Assembly (NCBI GenBank): GCA_003833135.1
Contig: QZLH01000864.1
Location: forward strand, 20,419 to 55,469
Direction: 5' to 3'
Length of the DNA stretch: 35,051 nt
Source of the DNA: Oehlia diaphana
Lineage: Eukaryota > Glomeromycota > Glomeromycetes > Glomerales > Glomeraceae
Below are positions 23,601 to 34,899 of the stretch, piece by piece. Under the pieces are notes generated by a model. That model saw only the letters and a list, made by a program, of their open reading frames with translations. It was not told where the DNA came from and ran no database searches. Both the position numbers and the translations under genes were made by a program. Within the stretch, counting starts at the first letter, position 1, and every line of letters starts with the position of its first letter.

Positions 23601-24116
23601 AATCGAAATTAATAAATAAATTTTCTCCTAGAACTATTGCATAGGTTTCAACTCTGGTGTGCAGCTACGCATATTATTTCATCTTGCAGAGTTCCTTCTG
23701 TTGAAATGATGAATCAGGTTTGAATTATTATAATAATTGTCAAACTTACTATTTAAGGCTAATTGGAATAATAATATACAACAGCAATCCACAACAATAT
23801 ATACAACATGTAATAATTGTTTCAGGCCAATACTTAACTCTAGAAGTGGATATTGGATATGTGATAAATGTCGGAAGATGCTAAATCCTTGCTCAATATG
23901 GTTCGTAAAATTTTTTCCAAAGAATGTATGGTTTTTTTTTTCAAAATTAATGTATTAAATTCTTTTGTTTAAAGTCACAATACAGTGAAAGGGTTATATA
24001 CTTGGTGTCAAGGTTGCAGTCATGGAGGGCATCTTTTTCATATGAAAGAATGGTTTTCGGTAAATAATGAATGTCCCACTGGATGTGGACATAACTGTTC
24101 GGTTGCCATTGAGTAA
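20639..24116 (+). CDS. WDR24: WDR24/Sea2-type GATOR2 subunit
   Basis: Seventeen exons give 782 residues: 20639-20921, 20991-21095, 21206-21286, 21344-21462, 21535-21660, 21735-21863, 21936-22140, 22209-22392, 22462-22546, 22622-22744, 22817-22916, 22988-23121, 23184-23390, 23459-23555, 23632-23717, 23758-23900 and 23975-24116. WDR24 (yeast Sea2) is part of GATOR2/SEACAT, which signals amino-acid sufficiency to TORC1 at the vacuole or lysosome. The N-terminal beta-propeller contains KIATAATNGSIAI, TMKLWDLRE, VRDVQF, DWHSDGRTIASGGRDKLIKIWDM and VFIWN-type repeats. After an acidic linker come the alpha-solenoid stretch FDYYAEQGDVQMCVTLILVL and the C-terminal Cys/His-rich RING-like domain (CNNC, CDKC, WCQGCSHGGH, CPTGCGHNC). 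The acceptor at 21205 is chosen because it alone keeps the frame with the canonical donor at 21096. Confidence 0.92.
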
Positions 24117-24222
24117 GATGATTATAAAAATTTACAATGTACTAATAACTTAACGCAAATATAACTATCATATGTGTTGTACTATGATCTTATTAAACAA
24201 TTGATGTTACATTGTAAAACAT

Positions 24223-24234
24223 AATAAATTTATT
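24223..24234. terminator. Palindromic bidirectional polyadenylation signal
   Basis: AATAAATTTATT is a perfect palindrome, reading AATAAA on both strands. It sits in the 134-bp gap between the WDR24 stop (24116) and the Sof1 stop (24251). On the plus strand it lies about 107 bp after the WDR24 stop and on the minus strand about 17 bp after the Sof1 stop. Use is inferred from the motif and its position. Confidence 0.5.
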
Positions 24235-24250
24235 TATATGATGTTCCGTA

Positions 24251-26366
24251 TTATTTGGCAATACCAACAATTGGTTTTTTCCTCTCTACTTGGTACGGAA
24301 TTGATCCTTTTTTGGAATGTTTTCGCAAATTTTCTTCTTTTCGCCGCTGAGCCTGCAACATAATACGTTTTGTATTTTGTGCGTTCTTAATTACCTTTGG
24401 AACATTACGATGTCTTTGTATTTTTTTATGATTAGATTATTATTATGAGTATTAATTTATTATAAATAAAAAAGAACAAAAAAAATATTTTTACCTTGAA
24501 ATTCTTTTAATCTCTGGAAGGTATTTATATCGATCTATAAGCTTCTCTTGATATTCAATGTGAGCACGTTCTCTATAGTCCTTCTAATAAACATCGCACA
24601 TATTACAAATATGAATAAAAAAATTTGATAGATAGTTTTATTTTTATTATTTTTACGTAATATTTCATTACCGGTCCAAGTTTTTCGGATGCTTTAGCCT
24701 TCCATAGTCGAATACTACCATCATCAGAACCAGAAAGAACATATTTTGAATCCATGCTGTATTTAACGCAAAAAATGCGTTGCATTCGTTTGGTATGGTA
24801 TATATCTCGACTGTGTCCTTGACGCGCTGAATAAATCCTCAATGTTCGATCATAAGCGCCAGTGACTATTTCTTCTCCTGTTGGAGAATAATCTAGATCT
24901 AATCTGTGTTAAAATGGGTTTATGATAGTAAATTTAATGATTATAATAATTTTATTTTAAATTAAAAAATTACTTACACTGCAGATACATGATCTTTGAG
25001 AACATTTAATGCACAATCCATCTTACGCATGTCAAAAGTATAGCAGTTATGATCTTCATTTGCCTAAAATTTGTTATTAAATGCATATAAATTACTAAAT
25101 ATAAAAATAAAAAACAAATTTTAAAAACAAATAATACCGCTGTAAAATTGAATGCTTCCATTGGATTCCACGCTATAGCATTTGTTCTCATCTATAAAAA
25201 AAATAATGAAAAATAAGTTAAAATAATTTATACAAATAATAAATTTCTATTTATAATTAATATCGACCTGTAAAACCGATTTTGTCAAGGGAGAATTCAT
25301 TCTGAGATCATAAAGAATAATGGTTCTGTCTGTACCACAAGTACCAAAAATGTTTGTTTCTGTTTGATTGAATCGGATAGTATTAATTGTATCTACTCCC
25401 CAATTAAAAGTTTTGATAGGATCTGACCTACAAAATAAAATAAAATAAATATAAATTAAAATAACTTTTTTTCATGTGAAAAATTAAAAAATTCTTTATC
25501 TACCTATTTTCATCCCATATGTCAACTTGTGATCCAGAAGTGATAAAAATCGGGTCACTACGATGATGATCTATTGCACTATATTTAAAGAATTGATATT
25601 TATTACAATAGATCAAAAATAAAAAGAGCCTTATATAAATTGCACCTTTTTGTAACCTTTTATTCTAACCTGAAAGCAAATTTTCCGACATAAGTATTTA
25701 ATGGCTAAAGATGTAAAATAAAAGTGAGATATTGGGAAAATAATCCAATTTTGCAAATATTATTGTAAATAAATCCCAGGGATCAATACTTACTTCGCCC
25801 GATTGATCAGGATTCCAAATCTTCACAGTTTTATCCGTCCCACATGAAAAGTATAAATTATCTTTTGTTAGGCTACAACAAACACCTTTGACAATACTTT
25901 TATGTCCAACAACCTTCCATTTTGTTTCTCGATCGGACAGATCCCATATCCTCAATTCTGATTTAACATTTTATTTACTAAATATGTTATAAAAAAAAAG
26001 AATTTACAAAAGTGAACACAATTACCTCCATCGCCGCTTCCCGATATAACAGTTGTTAATTTTTTAGGATGTTTGGCCATACAGTAAACGCCATCAGAAT
26101 GACCAGACAAGTCACCGATAAAGGGCTTCGCAAACATTCGTTCTAATTTTACGGCATTAAGTGCTCTAGTGTACTCACGAGCCTTTTCCAATGGATGTAA
26201 TGTAGGGTCATAATTACGTTTAATTTTATAAATATCTTGGGGAGTTTTACGTGTATACTCTAAAGTAGACCGAGAAAGAACCTTGACTTTCTATGAATAA
26301 TTAAATAAACTCGGTTAGCTTTGTTATTAAAAAATTTTTGGTTAAGAAAAAAAGTCTTGATACCAT
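24251..26366 (-). CDS. SOF1: Sof1/DCAF13 WD-repeat protein of the SSU processome
   Basis: Eleven coding exons on the minus strand give 441 residues (human DCAF13 has 445): 26366-26364, 26290-26026, 25957-25794, 25704-25670, 25578-25504, 25427-25268, 25191-25138, 25063-24978, 24903-24672, 24583-24495 and 24413-24251. Sof1 acts in the U3-containing small-subunit processome for 18S rRNA maturation in the nucleolus. Signature stretches are NYDPTLHPLEKAREYTRALN, LERMFAKPFIGDLSGH, WD repeats (TVKIWNPDQ, VDIWDEN, GTDRTIILYDLR, SGSDDGSIRLW), YSPTGEEIVTGAYD, HSRDIYHTKRMQRIFCVKYS, then the Sof1-specific C-terminus PEIKRISRHRNVPKVIKNAQ and VERKKPIVGIAK. The first coding exon is just the ATG, followed by GTATCA and an acceptor before KVKVLSRSTL, matching the MKIK-type start of the family. 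It is divergent from Dpm1 and convergent with WDR24. Confidence 0.94.
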
Positions 26367-28147
<1,781 letters not shown>

Positions 28148-28253
28148 TTTAATTTAATTATTTTTTATTATAATATGTTACTGTTATATTAATGTATAAT
28201 CGAGAAGATTTATAATTTTATTATATTTAAAAGTAATTTTTTTTTTTTTAGAC

Positions 28254-29629
28254 TCAACAATTATTATAATTAATATTCGTGATTGTCATTTTTGTTAGCT
28301 TGGTTTGAGTACTATTTTGTGGTGAACTTTTATTATACATACGAATCCACGGATGATTTAAAACTTGTTCCATTGACGGGCGGTTAATTGGATCCTTTTG
28401 TAATAACTGAATTTTATATTAAAAAATATAATTTAGAATAAACTTATTAGTAAGCAATATTTAATTAAATTACCATTATAATGATATCTCTCGCTTCTTT
28501 TGATACATAATCTGGAATCATCACTTCATCAAGTACTATCCTTTGAATTGTTAGTGGAAATCCTATTGATTCAAATGGAGGTACACCGACCAACAATTCA
28601 TAACATATTATCCCAAGTGCCCATACGTCCACTTTCTCATTATAAGGCTGACGTTTAACCATCTCAGGTGCTAGATAATCTAATGTTCCACAAATAGTTT
28701 TAAGTGATGAACTATATTTGAAGTGGGAATAGTGAGCATTATTAGTATTATAACCGTTAGTTTTTAAACTTATATTTAGTTTTACTTGCTTTGTAAAGTC
28801 TTGTACATAAGTAGCCCAACCAAAATCTGCTAATTTGAGAACCCCTTGTTTATCTATTAGTAAATTTTCTGGCTTTAAATCTCGATGAACTATGTGACGT
28901 TCATGAACATATTTTAACGACTTTGCTATTTGTGCGATATACTAAATTTATAAAATTTAAAAAGACCATTTATAATTGTGTATCACGATTTATTCAATTT
29001 ATTCAGTTAAGTGTATACCCTTGACGCTTGTTTTTCAACAAATCGTATTTGTCTTTTTAGTTGAGCATATAAAGTTCCGAGAGAAGCCCATTCCAAAATC
29101 ATTACAACTCGTTTTTCATCTTGAAAATATCCGTATAATTTAAGGATATTAGGATGACTGAAATTTTTTATAAATAAATTAGCTAAACATATTAAATCGA
29201 AAAATGAAATGAATATCTTACTTGAGATTTCCTTGAATTTCAACTTCGCGTTCCAATTGTCGTAGAAGTTTGTCATGCTTTAACTCTTGTTTTAATAATA
29301 TCTTTAGAGCAACGATATATCCGCTTGATTTATTCGTTGCTAAATGAACACGTCCGTATTTACCCTTGCCAATTTCATGCCCAACTTTAAAATCCTTCAT
29401 AGATAATATATGAAAATCTGGTTGCCTTCAAAAAAAAATAAATAAGGAATAAATGTTACTAAAAAAACATAGTTTAATTTAAATTCTCGGCTTATAAAAC
29501 TTACTTGGTCAAAAGAAGAGCACGATTTTCTTTATTATATTCATCTTCTTTAGAAGTATCCTGTATATAAGTTAATAAATAGTTTGATAATCGTTAAGAA
29601 AAAGGCATTTATTGTAAAAAAAATACCAT
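28254..29629 (-). CDS. Aurora-type mitotic serine/threonine kinase
   Basis: Seven exons on the minus strand: 29629-29627, 29560-29505, 29425-29222, 29157-29019, 28941-28790, 28711-28474 and 28406-28254, giving 314 residues. Aurora kinases act in chromosome segregation and cytokinesis. Visible are the glycine loop GKGKYG (39-44), VALK with K61, HRDLKPEN (153-160), DFGW (173-176), the activation segment KTICGTLDYLAPE with T190 matching the Aurora T-loop threonine, and DVWALGIICYELLVG. The ICGTLDYL motif separates Aurora from other AGC-like kinases. The N-terminus is short, with a KEN triplet (11-13) followed by RALL. Exon 1 is only the ATG. The intron 28789-28712 is best read as a GC-AG intron; without it the activation loop would carry about 26 extra residues. 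The tail after HPWI is short and polar. Confidence 0.88.
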
Positions 29630-29989
29630 CTTTTCGATTCTTAAACATTTATCATGCTATAAAATTTAAAAAACTTGAGTTTGGAGTTTTATTGAAAAAA
29701 ATCGCGTGACGTAATCCATTTTCTATTGAGATCATCTTAATCGATCACTTTAAAAGTTTAAACTCATGGCTATAAATATTAGTAAGACCATCAGTCTTTT
29801 AACGGGATCTTTTTTTATGAATTGATATTTTCTTAAAATATTTACTGTATTTCAAATCATTCAATAAAAAGACTACATATATTATTATTTAACTAATTTA
29901 AAATACTTTTGATATAAAAATAAAAATTTTTATTTAAAAAGACATCTACAGTGTGTAACAAAAAAAAATAATTGGCCTGGTGATCATAC
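29630..29989. other. Non-coding DNA upstream of Aurora kinase
   Basis: AT-rich, with stops in all frames. The part next to 29630 is presumably the Aurora promoter and 5' leader. I see no recognisable site. Confidence 0.4.
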
Positions 29990-30150
29990 TGTTGTGCCCC
30001 AAGTTGACGATTGCCCCAAATCAACGATCAGCCTAAATTATCAGCCCATCTTTATAATGCCTTAAGAATTTTTCAAAGCATTACTTTTCACATATAGTAA
30101 TCATCAATGATTATCGTCAATTTGGGCATATTGAGATTTGGGGCATAACA
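29990..30150. mobile_element. 161-bp MITE-like element with TGTTRTGCCCCAA terminal repeats
   Basis: The left end TGTTGTGCCCCAA at 29990 and the right end, read in reverse complement, TGTTATGCCCCAA at 30150 are inverted copies, with weaker pairing continuing for about 40 bp (GCCC...AAATTGACGAT-type words on both sides). ATAC occurs directly outside both ends (29986-29989 and 30151-30154), a possible 4-bp target duplication, but a match this short can be chance. There is no coding capacity. Confidence 0.5.
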
Positions 30151-30460
30151 ATACCAATTATACCCAAATTATACATGAAGTAGCCTTATTTGGGCTGGGA
30201 AAATTCCATTTTATAATAAATGAATAAATCAGAATTTTTGCTGTATTATGGAAAATGCACCACTTTTTTTATAATGTGACTTCAAATGAATAGAAAAAAA
30301 AATTTAATTAATATATATTTAAAATATATTCTAGTTTGAACAATACTCTTTCAAATAACAGAGAATTTTTTCAAATCAGATTACTGTAGCATTAGTTATA
30401 CTAGGAAACGGAAACTGTTGTAAGTCTGGAGCGAAAGATTTTGTACAAAAATCCAAATAT

Positions 30461-30895
30461 CTTTAAAAATTCCATTTGTACAAAAAATCTGATATCCCTA
30501 AAAAAATAAAAATGAAAAATAAAACGTTAGAAACATTTCTTTAAAGTTAAACAAATAAGAAAAACCCTCACAAGTATACTTGCCGCCTATTCCCCAAAAA
30601 AGGAAATTTAAACAATGATTTCATGTCGATCTCATTGTTTAAATTTCCTTTTTGAGGAATGGGTGGCAAGTATACTCACAAGTCACAATTTACCTTTAAA
30701 AGTACGGCATGTACAAAAAACCTGCGTTCCTAGATAAAAGAAAATAAAAATGAAACGTTAAAAATGTTTCTTTAAAGCAAAACAAATAAAAAACAACTCA
30801 CCAGTCCAGTATGTACAAGAAATCCAGAAACCTATATATTCTAGGAAAAAAATAAGAAAGTAGTTTAAAAGAAAAATATACTTACTAGCTGAAAT
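30461..30895 (-). repeat. Tandem exon-like boxes, array 1 (minus strand)
   Basis: Read on the minus strand, boxes at 30840-30802 (39 nt), 30729-30694 (36 nt) and 30497-30461 (37 nt) share a core like TTTTTTGTACAT or TTCTTGTACATA. They are preceded by T-rich acceptors ending CCTAG, CTAG and TTAG. Donors are GTGAGT and GTAAAT in the first two and lost in the third. The first two starts are 111 bp apart; the third is 232 bp away, or 124 bp after removing the MITE and one duplicated target copy. A shorter upstream box, 30895-30886, has an acceptor and a GTAAGT donor. No continuous coding frame was found. Confidence 0.5.
30567..30682. mobile_element. 100-bp hairpin MITE with 8-bp target duplication
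   Basis: The element 30575-30674 starts TATACTTGCC and ends GGCAAGTATA; the arms pair over about 44 bp with a few mismatches around a 13-nt loop at 30619-30631. CTCACAAG flanks it directly on both sides (30567-30574 and 30675-30682). An 8-bp duplication with terminal inverted repeats is typical of hAT-like non-autonomous elements. It sits within array 1, in an intron-like spacer. Confidence 0.8.
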
Positions 30896-31102
30896 CTAAA
30901 AAAAAGGTAATCATAACGTTTATTTTTAATGTAGCATGAAATTTCAATACACATTCTGTGTGGACCAATCAGAAATAATGCGTGCGGACAACCAGAAATC
31001 ACCACGTGACACTAATTGTCATCGACCTTCATAATTTATATAGTCCTTCGCTATGCTCCAGACAATAAGTATAAATTTTAGTAACTTTACTAAGTTTGGT
31101 AT

Positions 31103-31144
31103 AAATTTGGCCAGTTCAGCATTAATATAATGCAGGCCAAATTT
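31103..31144. repeat. Short nested hairpin
   Basis: AAATTTGGCC (31103-31112) and GGCCAAATTT (31135-31144) form a perfect 10-bp inverted repeat. Between them a second inverted pair, GCATTA/TAATGC, closes on a 3-nt loop. It could be a small transposon relic or only a hairpin; no target duplication is evident. Confidence 0.5.
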
Positions 31145-31914
31145 TACAAACTAGCCAGAATTAAAAATTTAAATCGATTTATTATAAATTTAATAACAGA
31201 TAATATTAATAGTCCAAATTATTAAATAAACTTAAAAAAAACCAATAATTTTAATAAGTTAGAATTAATTTTATTTTAACAATATATTTATAAGAAAATT
31301 TCTTAATATACACTAGTGTTTGAAACATATATCACGTGATTCTATAAAAAAATTTTGTAAAAAAATTCTAATAAATAAATCTTTAAAAGAAATATATATT
31401 ATGTGTATTTTGATCTGTTCTGCAAGTTTACTTAGTATGTCATAGATGGTTTTGAATGTTATTTTTGAGTTATTTAACAATTTTTTTTTTGCTTTTTTTT
31501 CGTTAAATTTTAACATTAAATGATCACCATAAAAATTTACTTTTTTGGAAATTGTATTCAAACACATAGTGTACAAATAGAAATCGTCTAAATATAATAT
31601 GAGTATAATATGTTAATTTAAAATTTAATATAAAATTAAATTTAATTCAAAAGTAAATAATTTTTTTTTTTTTTTAAATGAAAGGATTTTTTTGTTCTTT
31701 AACTCCAGTTCTAATTTCATTTCTATACTTCTCCACAAATTACATTGTATTATTAAATTACATGTAAAAGTTAATAAAAAATACTTTATTAAACGGTTTA
31801 TAAATAATTTTTTTATTTATTAGAAACAATAAACAAATTTTTTCTAAAATGATATAACTGTATCAAAACTATTAAAAAAAAAAAGAAAATAAGATTTCTT
31901 TGGTTCTTTTTTAC
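31145..31914. other. AT-rich non-coding stretch between arrays 1 and 2
   Basis: Very AT-rich with long T runs (for example 31660-31676). The minus-strand open frame 31313-31576 is low-complexity and has no recognisable domain. A degenerate outlying copy of the array 2 unit may lie near 31690-31730. Confidence 0.4.
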
Positions 31915-32632
31915 TTCAATTATAAAATTCTGGTCATAATTTTTTTTCTGAAAATTCTACATAAAAAAAAAGTAAATTAATTAAATTTATTAAAAAAAAA
32001 AAAAAATAACGAAATCCTTCTTCCAGTCCTTTACCTTGATTACAAAAGTCTGGTTATATTTTTTCATCCGGCAATTCTATAAAAAAGAAAAAAAAAATTA
32101 ATTTATTAAAAAAAATAATGAAAACACCTTCTCTGATCCTCCTTCACCTTAATTTTAAAAGTCTGATCATGTTTTTTTTCTGAAAACTCTACAAAAAAGA
32201 AAAATTAAATAAATTAATTAAATTTATTGAAAAAATTAATGAAAACTTTTACTGGTCTTCCTTTACCTTAATTATAAATCTGGTCATATTTTTCATTCAG
32301 AAATATTATAAAAAGTAAAAATTAAATTAGTTAAATATATTAACATAAAAAAATAACGAAAAACCTTCCCCTCAGCCCCTTCCCTCACCTAAATTCCAAA
32401 GTCTGATTATGTTTTTTATCTGGCAAAGAAAAAATAAATAAATTTATTAAAATGGACGTTTCTCCAGTCCTTCCTTCAATTTCAAAAAGTCCGGTCATGC
32501 TTATTATCTGGCAACCCTACAAAATGAAAAAAAAATAAACTATTATTTTTTAAAAAAAAACTTCCTGTTCAGACCCTCTTTAATTCTTTACCTTAATTTC
32601 AAAAAATCCAGTCATAATTTTTGTTTGAAAAT
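31915..32632 (-). repeat. Tandem exon-like boxes, array 2 (minus strand, about seven units)
   Basis: Units recur about every 112-120 bp (one shorter). On the minus strand each holds a box of about 41-42 nt with the core ATGACCAGACTTTT and an end like AAATTAAG. Clear boxes are 31956-31915, 32076-32035, 32188-32148 and 32632-32592; degenerate ones lie near 32300, 32420 and 32516. Acceptor-like TATAG, TGTAG or CTAAG precedes the boxes; donors are GTAAAG, GTGAAG, GTGAGG or GTAAAA, lost in one copy. A consensus box could code for a peptide like LPDKKHDQTFEIK, but individual copies carry stops, so the array seems decayed or non-coding. Confidence 0.6.
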
Positions 32633-32978
32633 CTTAGTAATATAGCAAAAAAAGAGATCATCATATAATTTGTATTGTGCAATCTGTCTGATAATCTAAC
32701 TTTCCTGTGCCAGATTGGTATAAATCATTGACAATTTGATAAATTTGGCAATTTCAGCTGTATAAATTCCAATACGATTGTAAAAGTATAATACAGCATT
32801 GCATCAGTATTTTTACAGACGTAATACTGAAACTATAATTAATTCATGGAGAAGTATATTTGTTTCATCCTTAGTTTTAGCTCTTCGGCAACTTCAGCGC
32901 TTTAAAATTTCAGGTGGATTCTTATTTTTCGTTCTCTTTTTTTCATTTTCACTTTGTTCTAAATTTGTTTCTTTCTAG

Positions 32979-33375
32979 ATCTCAGTTCTTTTGCATTTCA
33001 ACTCTTTAGTTCAAAGGTAAGTTTTTTTTTCACTTTTTTGTTTTGTTTTATTGCTTTTTTATTCTTTTCATTCTAACTAATTCTCTCTGTTCTTAGGTCC
33101 CTGTTTTTTAGCATTTCAGCTCTTCGATTTGAAGGTATATCTTTTTTTCTCATTTTTTTTTATTTCACTTTTTTGTTCTTTTTGTTCTTTTTATTTTAAC
33201 CAACTCTTCTCTGTTCTTAGATCCAATTCCTTAGCATTTTGGCTCTTCAATTTGAAGTACAACTTTTTTTTATTTTTTTATTTCGTTTCTTTATTCTTTT
33301 TATTCTTTTTATTCTAATCAACTCTTCTCTGTTCTTAGATCCTAGTCTTCAGCATTTTAGTTCTTCAGCTCAAAG
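32979..33375 (+). repeat. Tandem exon-like boxes, array 3 (plus strand, four units)
   Basis: Boxes at 32979-33016, 33097-33134, 33221-33256 and 33339-33375 (36-38 nt) start 118, 124 and 118 bp apart. They share a core like AGCATTTCAGCTCTTC. Each is preceded by a pyrimidine-rich stretch ending CTAG or TTAG. Donors are GTAAGT, GTATAT and GTACAA; the fourth is lost. A partial unit lies near 32880-32925. The period matches arrays 1 and 2, but the core differs and the orientation is opposite to array 2. Confidence 0.6.
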
Positions 33376-34315
33376 ATACATCTTTTTTTCTCATTTTTTT
33401 TTGATTCGTTTTTTTCATCACAAAGTTAGTTCAATGTTAAACTTATATTTATTAAATACGATTATTTAATAAATATTTAAAACTTGTAATTATTAAACGC
33501 TTAGTATTTTATGAATATTTATTTATATTTAAAACAATTAGTTATTTATTGTTGTAATATATTACAAATTAAGTATTAATTATAAATACTTTACGATCAC
33601 TAATTTAAAAATTGCTTAAAAAATACTTTAAATTAATATTTATTAATTACTATAAAATCAAATACTAATTAGATGTTTAAATCTATTATTTAAAAAGCAT
33701 TTTAAACTAAACTTTTATTTAATAATATTCAATATATTTATTAACATAGAAATTTTCTGGTTTGCTAAATTTTGGTATAATATATACTATATTTGCAATT
33801 GAAGCTGTAAGAATTAAAGTATAATGTTCAATATACTTAAGAATTGCATATTTGTAAAAGTAACAATGTTGTATATTTGTAAAGTCATACCAAAAAACAA
33901 GTGCAAAATCAAGATAGTTTTGCCCTAATTTTTTTGAAATAATTTGAAGAATTAAAAGAATCTAATTGATAATTAAAATAATAGTGAAAAAATAATTAGT
34001 TAGTGATTAGTATTATATATTGAGATTTTGTTCAGATCACCCCTGATGATTTCATTAAACGTCATCCTAATAATGTGATCACGTGATTTGAATAAACTTT
34101 TATTAGACTTTTATAATTTTTTCCACAATTGGTTTTTTTTCCCTTTTGTTTTAAATATTTTTTTTTTAATAACTCTTTTCGTCTTTAAAAATGTTAAAAG
34201 AAGTAAGTAAAGTTGATTTGTTTCTTTAAATTTTTTTTTATTATTTTATAAATATTAGCATCTCTAACATTTCTAATAAATTTTAGTCTAATGCTTAATT
34301 ATTTTTATATAAAAA
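33376..34315. other. AT-rich non-coding stretch before the transposon relic
   Basis: Nearly pure A/T in places, with stops in all frames and a few isolated CACGTG or TGATCAC words around 34030-34090. No gene, RNA or repeat unit is recognisable. Confidence 0.4.
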
Positions 34316-34899
34316 ATGTATGTTTTTGATAATGAAAATGAAACCAATATTGAATACAATAATTATCTTAATAATCAAAATGAGTCTTCTGAAGGGTCAT
34401 CTGTCCAACTAAGGTTGCTTGCCGAAACCTTCTTAATAACTGCCGAAACCTATACGGAAAATGCCGAAACTATATTAAATCATATTAAAAATCCTGCCGA
34501 AACTTTGCCGAAACTGCCGAAACCCTGCCGAAACTATAGTAAACATATAGTAAAATCTTGCCGAAATTTATCGCAGGATTTTGGAGAGGTTTTGGCAAGC
34601 AACCTTATGTCCAACAAACTCCCCCTCCTCGTGTTGGAATTCCTAAGAGATGATCACTTGAAAAATTGATTATACCCGATAATGCTTTTGACCAGACTTT
34701 TAAATTAAGTATTGGAATGCAATTTGAAAATTGGAACTATGCTAATTTAGTATTATTGGCTTATGGACAACAGATTGGCTTTGTATAGAGGATTCAAGAT
34801 AAATACTTAGATAAAAATGGAGGTGTATATAAGTATGTATTTAAATGTAGATATACGGGAATATTCAAATCAAAAAAAACTGCAACAGATTATATATGA
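34316..34899 (+). pseudogene. Decayed FAR1-domain/MULE-like transposase relic
   Basis: The first part (34316-34401) reads MYVFDNENETNIEYNNYLNN and then a Ser/Glu-rich stretch. From 34669, in another frame, come IIPDNAFDQTF, LSIGMQFENWNYANLVLLAYG and GVYKYVFKCRYTGIFKSKKTA. This resembles the FAR1-type DNA-binding domain found at the N-terminus of MULE transposases, which are abundant in Glomeromycotina genomes. In-frame TAG at 34786 and TGA at 34897 break it, the two parts are out of frame, and a 198-bp MITE splits the first part. The relic is followed by the short repeat at 34899-34971; no catalytic domain is visible before the window ends. The annotation rests on remembered motif shape. Confidence 0.5.
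34402..34615. mobile_element. 198-bp MITE with 8-bp target duplication and internal CTGCCGAAAC repeats
   Basis: The element 34410-34607 begins TAAGGTTGCTTGCC and ends GGCAAGCAACCTTA, a perfect 14-bp terminal inverted repeat whose pairing continues weakly inward. TGTCCAAC is directly repeated on both sides (34402-34409 and 34608-34615). Inside, the word TGCCGAAAC recurs about seven times. Like the 100-bp element it looks hAT-like and non-autonomous. It interrupts the relic open frame, which continues in the element by chance. Confidence 0.85.

Noticed and set aside
28252..28269. Alternative last exon of Dpm1 (TQQLL) overlapping the Aurora coding end
   Set aside because: The exon at 28133 gives the family-like LFITV terminus; the downstream choice would give an atypical end and overlap the Aurora coding region.
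28712..28785. GT-AG intron of 74 bp in Aurora kinase
   Set aside because: Its removal shifts the frame into TAA within three codons. The GC-AG version four bases longer keeps phase.
31313..31576. Minus-strand open frame of 87 codons in the right flank
   Set aside because: AT-driven low-complexity translation with no domain and no neighbouring exons that extend it.
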